From: JBCBST01 sp039819115
Lineage (GTDB): Bacteria > Bacteroidota > Rhodothermia > Balneolales > Balneolaceae
Assembly: GCA_039819115.1 (NCBI GenBank)
Contig: JBCBST010000026.1
Location: 1-31,967 of the forward strand
DNA: 31,967 bases
Direction: 5' to 3'
Part shown: positions 1 to 6,717 of the stretch, one piece after another
Numbering within the stretch: the first letter of the stretch is position 1
Layout: the number at the start of each line of letters is the position of its first letter
The notes under the pieces: generated by a model
Seen by the model: the letters and a program-made list of their open reading frames with translations, nothing else
What the model was told of the DNA's origin: nothing
The model's database searches: none
Program-made: the position numbers and the translations under genes

Positions 1-1
1 C

Positions 2-229
2 GTTACGGGGTTTAGCGCATTGTATGCGCGCAAACTTATTTTCCCGTTACTGGGCATTTCGGATGCTGACCCATTTTGGTATCGGATGCTTATCTGGCTG
101 GTAACCATATTTCCCATTTATAATATTCTGCTACTAGCCTATGGGGCACTTTTTGGCCAATGGAGTTTTTTCTGGGGGTTTGTCAAAAAAACAATGGGTA
201 GGTTTCGACGGTCTGAAAAGCCATCATAA
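2..229 (+). CDS. DUF6787 family small membrane protein (C-terminal part)
   Basis: The reading frame is open from the left edge, so only the last 75 residues are present and the start lies outside the window. The visible part has a long hydrophobic segment (WYRMLIWLVTIFPIYNILLL) followed by an aromatic stretch (FGQWSFFWGFVKKTMGRF) and a basic tail. This matches the C-terminal half of the two-helix DUF6787 proteins common in Bacteroidota, which have no known function. It is convergent with the next gene, with only 6 bp between the two stop codons and no terminator hairpin in that gap. The family call rests on remembered pattern similarity and is moderate; that it is an inner-membrane protein is clear. 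Confidence 0.6.
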   Translation, partial: VTGFSALYARKLIFPLLGISDADPFWYRMLIWLVTIFPIYNILLLAYGALFGQWSFFWGFVKKTMGRFRRSEKPS

Positions 230-235
230 AACCTG

Positions 236-607
236 CTATTGCTCATCCGTTGTATTCCCGGCGATCACATCTTCCCGTGCTTTTTTGGGTAGCGAATTCA
301 AAATCAAGGTGTATGAATCCTTGATTAATTCCCGGATCAAATCGTCTTCGAGTGCTCCACGGGTACCCACCGAATTCCAGTGTTTTTTACTCATATGGTA
401 ACCCGGTGTGATGTCTTCATACTCAGCGCGGAGAGCAACCGCACGATCCGGATCGCACTTTAAATTGATGTAGTTAAATTCTTCAACATGGGTAAGGGCG
501 TAGATTTTACCCCCTACTTTGAACACAAGAATATATTCATCAAATGGAAACCCTTCTTCCGTACCGGGTAAGCCGGAGCAATACTCGTAGTACTCCTCAA
601 TGTTCAT
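236..607 (-). CDS. MmcQ/YjbR family protein
   Basis: A 123-residue protein of the MmcQ/YjbR (DUF419) family, which has a CyaY-like fold and a proposed but weakly supported DNA-binding role. Family hallmarks seen are an N-terminal helix ending in the LPGTEEGFPF segment, the strand-rich VFKVGGKIYAL region, a NLKCDPDRA segment, and PGYHMSKKHWNSV near residues 68-80 followed by a C-terminal helix region (LIKDSYTLILNSLPKKAR). The length is typical for the family. The ATG overlaps the upstream DUF427 stop codon in an ATGA arrangement, so it is probably translationally coupled as the last gene of the minus-strand operon that starts near 2804. Confidence 0.88.
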   Translation of the reverse strand: MNIEEYYEYCSGLPGTEEGFPFDEYILVFKVGGKIYALTHVEEFNYINLKCDPDRAVALRAEYEDITPGYHMSKKHWNSVGTRGALEDDLIRELIKDSYTLILNSLPKKAREDVIAGNTTDEQ

Positions 608-885
608 GGTTCAACGGTAACGCCTTTCCAAAACGCAACGTGACCTTTGATCTCGTGTGCAGCTTCTTTTGGTTCAGGGTAAAACCAGGCTGCATTGGTA
701 TTCTCCGATCCATCTACTGCTATGGTATAATAACTGGCCAGTCCTTTCCAGGGGCAGGTTGACTTATGATCGGTTTGGGTAAAGTATTCCTGTTTAATCG
801 AACTTGGTGGAAAGTAATGGTTCCCCTCAATAACAATAGTTTCGTCACTCTCGGCTAGTACGGCTCCGTTCCAGATGGCTTTCAT
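604..885 (-). CDS. DUF427 domain-containing protein
   Basis: A 93-residue DUF427 protein; the family is a small beta-rich fold of unknown biochemical role. Family features are MKAIWNGAVLAESDET at the start, GNHYFPPSSI around residues 22-31, CPWKGLASYYTI near the middle (the conserved CPWKG.A.YY core), and AAWFYPEPKEAA near the C-terminus. The frame is open further upstream, but those extra residues overlap the preceding DUF423 gene and do not match the family. The ATG at 885, four bases after the DUF423 stop, is therefore preferred. It is the fourth gene of a tightly packed operon, and its stop overlaps the start of the MmcQ/YjbR gene. Confidence 0.9.
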   Translation of the reverse strand: MKAIWNGAVLAESDETIVIEGNHYFPPSSIKQEYFTQTDHKSTCPWKGLASYYTIAVDGSENTNAAWFYPEPKEAAHEIKGHVAFWKGVTVEP

Positions 886-889
886 ACAT

Positions 890-1267
890 TCAAAATTTAG
901 CTTTAATAATCTGGACACTAAATAACACCCACCCGATAATAAAAGCAAGTCCGCCAAGAGGGGTAATAGCGCCAAGCCAGGTGCTGTTTGTAAGACAAAG
1001 CAGGTATAAGCTTCCGGAGAAAATAAGGATGCCGGCGCCTAATAAACGCACGACCCAGGCTACATTAAGCTGAAAATGGGTTCCAATAAGTACAACCACC
1101 AACATACCCAGACTATTCCACATCTGGTAGCTAACGGCTGTTTCCCATGTGTCCAGTCGTTCTGGTGTTAAGATATCTTCAAGTGCATGTGCGCCAAAGG
1201 CCCCAAGGCCAATACCAGCGGCAAGGCATAATCCGGCAAAAGCAAGTGCCCGTTTCTGTAAGTTCAT
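890..1267 (-). CDS. DUF423 family integral membrane protein
   Basis: A 125-residue DUF423 (YgdD-like) inner-membrane protein with about four predicted transmembrane helices. The N-terminal helix carries the family's glycine-rich segment (GLCLAAGIGLGAFGAHALE). Next come a polar stretch (LDTWETAVSYQMWNSLGML) with the conserved TAV.YQ..H/N pattern, a short-loop helix ILIFSGSLYLLCL, and the C-terminal TPLGGLAFIIGWVLF. The molecular function is unknown. Its ATG overlaps the stop of the upstream iron-sulfur gene (ATGA), and the DUF427 gene follows after 4 bp, so it is the third gene of the operon. Confidence 0.92.
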   Translation of the reverse strand: MNLQKRALAFAGLCLAAGIGLGAFGAHALEDILTPERLDTWETAVSYQMWNSLGMLVVVLIGTHFQLNVAWVVRLLGAGILIFSGSLYLLCLTNSTWLGAITPLGGLAFIIGWVLFSVQIIKAKF

Positions 1268-1920
1268 TCTGTAGTAAATCCGATTTGTTTATGGGAACCG
1301 TCGCAAAAAGGCTTATTCATTGACCCGCCACACCGACAAAAGCTCATTTTCTTTTCCGTGTTCACCTGCTGATCTCCTCCAATCAGTTTGTAATTGCCCT
1401 CAACAACAAATGGAGCATTTGGAAACAGGGTGATATGCAGCTCATTCCCGGTTTCATCGGTAGCTTCGAGAAGCAAACGTTCCGGATTAAAGTCTACCCC
1501 ACAGGTAAAATTATCTGTCAGGTGGCTGTTATCGCAATATGGTTTATTCTGAGATGCACCGCATCTGCAAAAAGCAGCTCGGGTTTCACGGGCTATTTCG
1601 GTTCCCTCATGGTTTGAAATAACGAGATTTCCTTCGAGGTAAGCAGGTCCATTCTCAACAAGGGTTATCGTATTTGCTGCAGGTATGGCTTCCTCGCTTC
1701 CATCATCCAACCGCTTGAATAGCAAAGCTCCGGTTGGGCATCGTTGTATGATTTTTGCAACTTCATCCGGGGATGCCTGATCCGGTTGTATCCAGGGCTT
1801 TTTCTTGATGTCGAATACCCCGGGCAGATTGTTTACACACTCTTTAGCGTGAATACATCGGTTTTTATCCCAGCTAACTTCAATGTGTTCTCCATTGTAG
1901 TTAAACACTTCTGATGCCAT
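1264..1920 (-). CDS. Fer4_19 plus double CDGSH iron-sulfur protein
   Basis: A 218-residue multi-cluster iron-sulfur protein. Residues about 1-75 form a YjdI-like Fer4_19 (DUF1271) domain with C22, C28 and C61 visible (RCIHAKECV and RCPTGAL). Two CDGSH-type [2Fe-2S] modules follow: C118/C120/C129/H133 (FCRCGAS...KPYCDNSH) and C195/C197/C206/H210 (FCRCGGS...KPFCDGSH). In CDGSH proteins three Cys and one His hold a redox-active cluster. The protein has no signal peptide, so it is cytosolic. It could act in electron transfer or cluster storage; no substrate can be inferred. It follows the exported barrel-like gene by 11 bp and overlaps the DUF423 gene. The first module has Asn instead of Gly after CD. 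Confidence 0.93.
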   Translation of the reverse strand: MASEVFNYNGEHIEVSWDKNRCIHAKECVNNLPGVFDIKKKPWIQPDQASPDEVAKIIQRCPTGALLFKRLDDGSEEAIPAANTITLVENGPAYLEGNLVISNHEGTEIARETRAAFCRCGASQNKPYCDNSHLTDNFTCGVDFNPERLLLEATDETGNELHITLFPNAPFVVEGNYKLIGGDQQVNTEKKMSFCRCGGSMNKPFCDGSHKQIGFTTE

Positions 1921-1931
1921 AACATTAAGGG

Positions 1932-2804
1932 TTAGTTAAGTTTGATGGAGGCTGTAAGAAAGGGGATTAACGCATCAAATTCATTTGAAGTTAGGAATCC
2001 TAAATCAAAGACGGTTTTCCGACCGATAAACCGCCCTCCCAAAAAGAACAAAGGATACACTTCTCCGGCTCCATCTGGTATAAACAGGGTTTCTGTCAGC
2101 AAACCAAAGCGCTCACTGGTGCGTAACTGCCCACCTACGATAAAAAGAGGATCTGAAGATCCTTCTGTCCCAAAGGCAAACCCGGTTCCAAGCGTAGCTG
2201 AAAATACATCCTGTGTAAAAGTGGCTGTTCCAAACAGCGTACCTACTCCTTCAGATTCATCAGGAAAGGTATAGTAGGTTCCGTTTGCAGATAATGCAAT
2301 ATGATTGGTTTCAAATACCTGCAGTTTCCCGCCAATATTGAATAATTGATTATCGATACCAATACCGGGAACGGTAGAGAAGCCCAGGTTGGCCGAAAAG
2401 TTATCAGCAATACCAATCGTAAAATTTGAAAAGAAGATGTATGTGTTTTGATAGTATATCCCTTTAGGCTCTGCCATCTTTCCACTCTGTGTAATAAAAA
2501 GGCGGTAATCGGCGGGGTTTTTATACCACCCGCTACTTCTGCGATTCGGGTAAATGATGATTACCTCGTTTATTTTGGAAATCGAAAAGGTGAATACACC
2601 ATCTGCCGTATTTAAGGTTACTTCTTCCGTGTTCAACGATTCAATGCTCCCTCTGTATCCAGAGCCACTTACCAGCTCAAGCCGCACCGAAAGTCCTTCT
2701 TCTTTCGCTTTTGATAGCTGTTCATAGATATCACCGTTTGTCTGGGCAGCAAGCAGCTGTATTCCCAGAAGTATGCTCATCCATACACTAATCCACGATT
2801 TCAT
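1932..2804 (-). CDS. Exported Sm-like/beta-barrel protein of unknown function
   Basis: I do not recognise this 290-residue protein by name. It begins with a cleavable signal peptide (about residues 1-21, ending LLAAQ). Residues about 30-85 read like a small Sm-like beta barrel (VRLELVSGSGYRGSIESL... with alternating hydrophobics and a final INEVIIIY strand). The rest alternates polar and hydrophobic strands with aromatic and glycine residues (IGIADNFSANLGFSTVPGIG, GGRFIGRKTVFDLGFL), typical of outer-membrane beta barrels in Bacteroidota, and ends in a strand (TASIKLN). It is probably in the outer membrane. It is the first gene of the minus-strand operon and is divergent from the DUF411 gene, sharing a 146-bp upstream region. 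Confidence 0.75.
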   Translation of the reverse strand: MKSWISVWMSILLGIQLLAAQTNGDIYEQLSKAKEEGLSVRLELVSGSGYRGSIESLNTEEVTLNTADGVFTFSISKINEVIIIYPNRRSSGWYKNPADYRLFITQSGKMAEPKGIYYQNTYIFFSNFTIGIADNFSANLGFSTVPGIGIDNQLFNIGGKLQVFETNHIALSANGTYYTFPDESEGVGTLFGTATFTQDVFSATLGTGFAFGTEGSSDPLFIVGGQLRTSERFGLLTETLFIPDGAGEVYPLFFLGGRFIGRKTVFDLGFLTSNEFDALIPFLTASIKLN

Positions 2805-2910
2805 TACTCGTAATTGTTGTTATTTTTGATTGATAAATAGGTACGTGATGATAGCAATTTCCAGTTATCGAAAACGACGATTATTTACAGTTTCTGGAAT
2901 AGTATCGGAG

Positions 2911-2918
2911 TATTTTTG
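2911..2918 (+). promoter_or_regulatory. Candidate Bacteroidota-type -7 promoter box
   Basis: TATTTTTG at this position matches the TAnnTTTG -7 consensus known for the primary sigma factor of Bacteroidota. It lies 32 bp before the ATG chosen for the DUF411 gene. A TTTCTG about 20 bp upstream (2891-2896) could serve as a weak -33 element. The site is seen in sequence; promoter activity is inferred. Confidence 0.4.
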
Positions 2919-2950
2919 TGTTATGCCTCTTAAATCAATGTTATATATCA

Positions 2951-3454
2951 ATGAGTAATAAAGCGATTCTCATCATTGGAGTGTTATTAGTGTTATTAAC
3001 GATTGGATTTGCCTCCTTTTTATTCAGGCCTGGTTCTGATACCGTAGAGATGCCCAAACAGATTGACCCTATGGCTGAGCCCACATCCATTGTGATGTAT
3101 AAGAATGAGGGGTGTGAATGCTGTACGAAATGGGCAGCTCATATGGAAGCAGAAGGGTTTTCTGTGAAGGAAGTTGCCGTGCCCAACCTGAATGATATAA
3201 AACAGGAAAACGGTATTTCCTACAATTTAAGCTCCTGCCACACGGCGAAAGTCGGGGGCTATATCGTAGAAGGACATGTACCTGTTGCCGATGTACAACG
3301 GCTCCTGGAGGAACAACCGGAGGCCATCGGTCTCACCGTTCCTGGTATGCCCATTGGCTCGCCAGGTATGGAAGTTCCCGGTCGGGAAGCTGATCATTAT
3401 GATGTGCTGCTCATTCATAAAGATGGCAGCACATCGGTATATAGTAGCTACTAA
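2951..3454 (+). CDS. DUF411 family metal-binding protein
   Basis: A 167-residue DUF411 protein. The family is widely found beside copper-resistance and heavy-metal genes and is thought to bind metal in the periplasm. An N-terminal hydrophobic segment (ILIIGVLLVLLTIGFASFLF) acts as a membrane anchor or signal. The conserved motifs follow: KNEGCECCTKWAAHM with C55, C57 and C58, SSCHTAKVGGYIVEGHVP with C96, H97 and H109, then GLTVPGMPIGSPGMEV. The upstream GTG at 2918 would add 11 residues, but the ATG at 2951 gives a clean charged start (MSNK) and leaves room for the promoter-like box. It abuts the PCuAC gene tail to tail with no spacing, which fits a shared copper function. Confidence 0.92.
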   Translation: MSNKAILIIGVLLVLLTIGFASFLFRPGSDTVEMPKQIDPMAEPTSIVMYKNEGCECCTKWAAHMEAEGFSVKEVAVPNLNDIKQENGISYNLSSCHTAKVGGYIVEGHVPVADVQRLLEEQPEAIGLTVPGMPIGSPGMEVPGREADHYDVLLIHKDGSTSVYSSY

Positions 3455-3934
3455 TCAATTAGCGCGTACAGGTACGCTAAGTGTTTTTGATATTCCTGAA
3501 CTGAAATTCAGGGTCAGTTCCAGGTTCTCACCCACGCTGAGTTCTTTTTCAAGTTGGATGAACATCACATGCAGTCCGCCTTGTTTGAACTCTGTTGTGG
3601 CTTTAGCTGGAATGATGACCATTTCCTGCTCTTCCATGGCCATTAACCCATCTTCTTTCTCATACGATTTATGAATCTGGGTATTGCTGGTTACTGACGA
3701 AACTGCACTGAGTAAGGTGTCGGCCTGATCGGTGCCATTGTTAATCAAAAAGTAGGCCGCACTCATCATGCCTTCTTTTGCTGGTCTCGACCAGGCGTCG
3801 GTTATCTCTAACCGGTTGGTTTCAGCTATGCCGGTTTTGGTCTCGGGTGCAGGCTGACTTTGGTTATCCGAACAGGCGGTTAACCATGTAATGCCAGCTA
3901 TCGAAAACACGAGAAGGGTCTTATGTGTAATCAT
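3455..3934 (-). CDS. PCuAC family periplasmic copper chaperone lipoprotein
   Basis: A 159-residue PCuAC (DUF461) protein. These proteins bind Cu(I) outside the cytoplasm and deliver it, often for assembly of the CuA site of cytochrome oxidase together with SCO proteins. A lipobox ends LTAC, with C21 as the lipidation site. The copper motif is complete: H88, M98/M100, then H122-x-M124, with exactly 21 residues between M100 and H122 as in the canonical H...M-x21-H-x-M. An ATG 36 bp upstream would place the start inside the SCO gene; the ATG at 3934, 7 bp after the SCO stop, gives a proper lipoprotein signal. It is the last gene of the minus-strand copper operon. Confidence 0.92.
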   Translation of the reverse strand: MITHKTLLVFSIAGITWLTACSDNQSQPAPETKTGIAETNRLEITDAWSRPAKEGMMSAAYFLINNGTDQADTLLSAVSSVTSNTQIHKSYEKEDGLMAMEEQEMVIIPAKATTEFKQGGLHVMFIQLEKELSVGENLELTLNFSSGISKTLSVPVRAN

Positions 3935-3941
3935 TGTGGGG

Positions 3942-4523
3942 TTAATTTCTGAGTTTTTGGATGTCTTCAACGATATAGGATACGGGCGTCATACTCCCTC
4001 CATATTCAAGAACAACCCGGCTTTTAGGGTCCAATACCATAATCTTGTCAGAATGGTTGAGAAAATAAATCTCTTTGCCATCTCCGGTAGTTGTGGTCAT
4101 GGACACCTGAGAACGTACTTTAACACTATCCATAAATGCTGAAACAGTGGTGGTGTCGCCGGTTAAAAAAGTGAAGTTCTTATCTACCCGAAAGGCATCT
4201 TTGTATTTGGATAATACCGATGGGGTATCCCGGAACGGGTCAAAACTAGCGGCCACAAACTGAACATCATCCGGGTAGTTCAGCTCTTTCTGAATTTTAA
4301 CCAGGTTTTGGGTAACCAACGGGCATATATCGGGACAGTTGGTATAAATAAAACCCATCACTACGTAGTCTCCTTCAAAATGACCGGGAAACGAAATGTT
4401 GGTACTATCTTCATTAACCAGTTCGAAGGTGATATCGCTTAAATCGTCTATGATAGTAGGCTTAGGATTACATGCCGCACCGAAGACGACGATTCCTGTG
4501 AGTATGGTCAGAATGTTTTTCAT
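3942..4523 (-). CDS. SCO1/SenC family copper-binding lipoprotein
   Basis: A 193-residue SCO1/SenC/PrrC family protein with a thioredoxin-like fold, which binds copper or reduces the CuA-site cysteines during cytochrome c oxidase maturation. It starts with a lipoprotein signal (FGAAC, C18). The conserved copper-binding CxxxC is TNCPDICP (C63 and C67) and the distal histidine is H157 in LNHSD. The family's SFDP.RDTP segment is present near residues 93-101. It sits between an outer-membrane protein (11 bp upstream) and the PCuAC chaperone (7 bp downstream), the classic SCO/PCuAC pairing. Whether its target is an oxidase or copper detoxification cannot be told, because no oxidase gene lies in the window. 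Confidence 0.94.
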   Translation of the reverse strand: MKNILTILTGIVVFGAACNPKPTIIDDLSDITFELVNEDSTNISFPGHFEGDYVVMGFIYTNCPDICPLVTQNLVKIQKELNYPDDVQFVAASFDPFRDTPSVLSKYKDAFRVDKNFTFLTGDTTTVSAFMDSVKVRSQVSMTTTTGDGKEIYFLNHSDKIMVLDPKSRVVLEYGGSMTPVSYIVEDIQKLRN

Positions 4524-4534
4524 GGCCTGATGAT

Positions 4535-5560
4535 TTAATGGAAGGAATACATAACACCCACAGTGGCAATACCGGTAAGCTGCATTTGTGGTCCCTGAAG
4601 GTACTGATAAACCGGTACTTCGTAGCTGATCCCTAAACGAGCTCCTTTCAGGGAAGTGTTTTCCGGGGCCATCAGGTTTAATCCTACACCAAGGTCAACC
4701 CGGCTTCCACCTTTAAGCAGGGGATCTGCGGTATGGATCATAGCAGGATTTAAGCGATCATCGGCCCCCGATATGTTTTCCCAGGTGGAGAATCGCGCAC
4801 TAACCTGAGGACTAAGCCAATCCGTAAGGCGGTACCCTCCCCATACATTGGTTTCAAATCGATCGCCGAGGCGGTAGTCGTTGTCATTATCCGTTAAACG
4901 TATAGCTGATCTAAGCTGCACTCCATATGAAATAGAAGAAGTTTGGTGTAAAAAGGTAAGTCCGGGAATAAAATCGAAGCTCCCTGATCCGATTTGCATA
5001 GGATAAGGCAGAATGGTTTCGTTTGGGTCACTTGCCGGAGTAACATCCATTTCTTCGATAGAGCCGGTTGGAAGACTCAATCCGATTTGCCAGTGCATCT
5101 TCATGTTCCGCTTACGGAAAAACGTATACAATGCCGACACGGAAATATCTCCGATACCACCCGATTCTGTCGTAAACTCCTGTCCCATTGCGGTGAGGTG
5201 ATCCATCGAGTTATCCAGAAAGGGGATCATGGTCATCAGGGTCACATTGTCGGAAACGGCATACATCGCTCCAAACATGTGCATGATCATAGGCATCTCT
5301 GTAGGGGCTACCATGTAAGACCCGGTACCCTGGGTACCTCCTAAAATCTCGGAAAGAGCCAATTCATCGGTTCCATCCCGGTTACCATCCATGAGCATGT
5401 GCATCAGGCGGTAGCTGAACATGATCTCACCTTTTTCATGGGTGTGGTCACCCATTATGTTGATCGATGAATGGCCATCCGGCCGATGCCCATCCCATTG
5501 GGCAAATGAAGAATGAGCGGTGATAGCGAAAAGAAAAACAGTCGTTAAAAGTGATTTCAT
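4535..5560 (-). CDS. Met/His-rich outer-membrane protein (transporter-like)
   Basis: A 341-residue exported protein with a signal peptide (cleavage near HSSFA/QW), followed by barrel-type amphipathic strands and a C-terminal strand ending in YSFH. The N-terminal third is strikingly rich in methionine and histidine (RLMHMLMDG, TEMPMIMHMFGAMY, MTMIPFLDNSMDH), which fits Cu(I) coordination. Similar proteins, often annotated as transporter or MetA-pathway phenol-degradation family, sit in copper clusters of Bacteroidota. It lies between an unknown small protein and the SCO gene on the minus strand, so it is probably an outer-membrane pore or copper-binding barrel. The barrel and copper association are inferred from composition and context; no transport substrate is demonstrated. 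Confidence 0.8.
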   Translation of the reverse strand: MKSLLTTVFLFAITAHSSFAQWDGHRPDGHSSINIMGDHTHEKGEIMFSYRLMHMLMDGNRDGTDELALSEILGGTQGTGSYMVAPTEMPMIMHMFGAMYAVSDNVTLMTMIPFLDNSMDHLTAMGQEFTTESGGIGDISVSALYTFFRKRNMKMHWQIGLSLPTGSIEEMDVTPASDPNETILPYPMQIGSGSFDFIPGLTFLHQTSSISYGVQLRSAIRLTDNDNDYRLGDRFETNVWGGYRLTDWLSPQVSARFSTWENISGADDRLNPAMIHTADPLLKGGSRVDLGVGLNLMAPENTSLKGARLGISYEVPVYQYLQGPQMQLTGIATVGVMYSFH

Positions 5561-5611
5561 AACGATAATGAAGTAAAAAGTTTATGGGTTAGATAAAAAT
5601 GAGGTTGAAAT

Positions 5612-5998
5612 CTAAACCATGAACCGGGGAGGAGGAGAAGGGATATCCAGTGCCGGTGAATCAAAAGAGAAACGAGCAGAGGGACATGCGGCTTCTGTAT
5701 TTGAGTAAAGGTCACTATCGAAATCAGAATAGGTGAGCACGTACATATGTACGGTTTGCTTAGAAGGTGGATTAGGCGTGTTGGTTGCCTTGTTCGGATA
5801 GGTTTTCAGATGAACCCCCATCTCTTCCAGGTAAAAATCTGCGGTTACGCAATGCACAACCCGGGGAGCATAACGTTCTGAGGAAAAAGTGTGCTCTACG
5901 AATTGATAGGTAATCACGTAGCGGAGGTAGGGCAGCATATTAGTAAAGAACGCATACCCGAAAGACAGAAATAAAATACATATCACCACCTTTTTCAT
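5612..5998 (-). CDS. Unknown small exported protein leading the copper operon
   Basis: I do not recognise this 128-residue protein. It has an N-terminal hydrophobic segment (VVICILFLSFGYAFFTNML) that could be a signal peptide or membrane anchor. After it comes a short region with VVHCVTADFYLEEMGVHLK (an HC pair followed by acidic residues), a Pro/Thr-rich linker around residues 68-80, one further cysteine (AACPSA), and a proline-rich tail ending PPPRFMV. It is 51 bp upstream of the Met/His-rich barrel gene on the same strand and is the first gene of the copper operon, so a metal-related role is plausible from context only. The His-Cys and Cys residues could be ligands. Confidence 0.65.
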   Translation of the reverse strand: MKKVVICILFLSFGYAFFTNMLPYLRYVITYQFVEHTFSSERYAPRVVHCVTADFYLEEMGVHLKTYPNKATNTPNPPSKQTVHMYVLTYSDFDSDLYSNTEAACPSARFSFDSPALDIPSPPPRFMV

Positions 5999-6207
5999 GC
6001 GGCTAAGATAACCATCCCGGTCTTTGAATAAAACAAGGTAGATTTTTTTACGCTTTGTACGCGTTCAGATTAGTTCAAAGCAATGAATCAATCAGTGCAA
6101 CCAAAGCCGGAGACTAAAACCCGGCGAAATTCATACTCGATTCGTGTAAGCCAGCAATTACTACACTATGCACAGGCATCAGGATAGATAATGGGGTAGA
6201 AGTTGTA

Positions 6208-6669
6208 TCAGCCAGCAAAGAACCAAACGCCAAAACTGCCAAAAATGGAAACAATGAATAGCAGATACGCTTGCATAACCGGTTTTGCCGGCAGGAAGTT
6301 TTGAAGTTTATGCTCTTCAAAATAATGCTCCAGCTCTTCTCTTCGTATACGTTCTTCTTCAGATAGTTCTCTTGGAGATTTGATGAGTACTTCAGCCTGT
6401 CCGTCCACGATATCGACATGAGCATTCAAAAATGCAGCAATAGTAAACTGATCAACCTTAGCCAGCCCACTAACAATTAAATAGGCGGGTACACCTACCA
6501 TGAAGATTGCAATCCCTACAATAGATTTGTCATAGGTTGACAGATGTACAAATATGCCCAGTATCATGCTAACCAGGGCCCCTAATCCCAGAATACAAAG
6601 TAATGCACTTAGTATGAGGCGTAGTTTCCAGTTGTTCATTCCCTCAGTGAGAATACGTGATGCTTCCAT
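6208..6669 (-). CDS. Three-helix membrane protein of unknown function
   Basis: A 153-residue integral membrane protein not recognised by family. There are two hydrophobic helices at about residues 16-43 (LILSALLCILGLGALVSMIL) and 48-70 (VGIAIFMVGVPAYLIVSGLA). An acidic/basic charged cytoplasmic region follows (PRELSEEERIRREELEHYF, about residues 97-118), then a final helix near the C-terminus (YLLFIVSIFGSFGVWFFAG). An internal ATG at residue 11 is an alternative start. It is on the minus strand, 48 bp downstream of the carboxypeptidase gene. The 209 bp between it and the next gene contain only a weak GCCGG/CCGGC hairpin (6106-6125) and no convincing gene. Confidence 0.7.
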   Translation of the reverse strand: MEASRILTEGMNNWKLRLILSALLCILGLGALVSMILGIFVHLSTYDKSIVGIAIFMVGVPAYLIVSGLAKVDQFTIAAFLNAHVDIVDGQAEVLIKSPRELSEEERIRREELEHYFEEHKLQNFLPAKPVMQAYLLFIVSIFGSFGVWFFAG

Positions 6670-6717
6670 GTCCTTCTTTTTTATTCAGGAGAAATATCAA
6701 AAACACTTGTTACGAGG

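Noticed and set aside
6114..6425. 103-codon minus-strand frame downstream of and overlapping the three-helix membrane gene
   Set aside because: It has mixed, cysteine-scattered sequence without a continuous helix pattern and overlaps a better frame; treated as noise.
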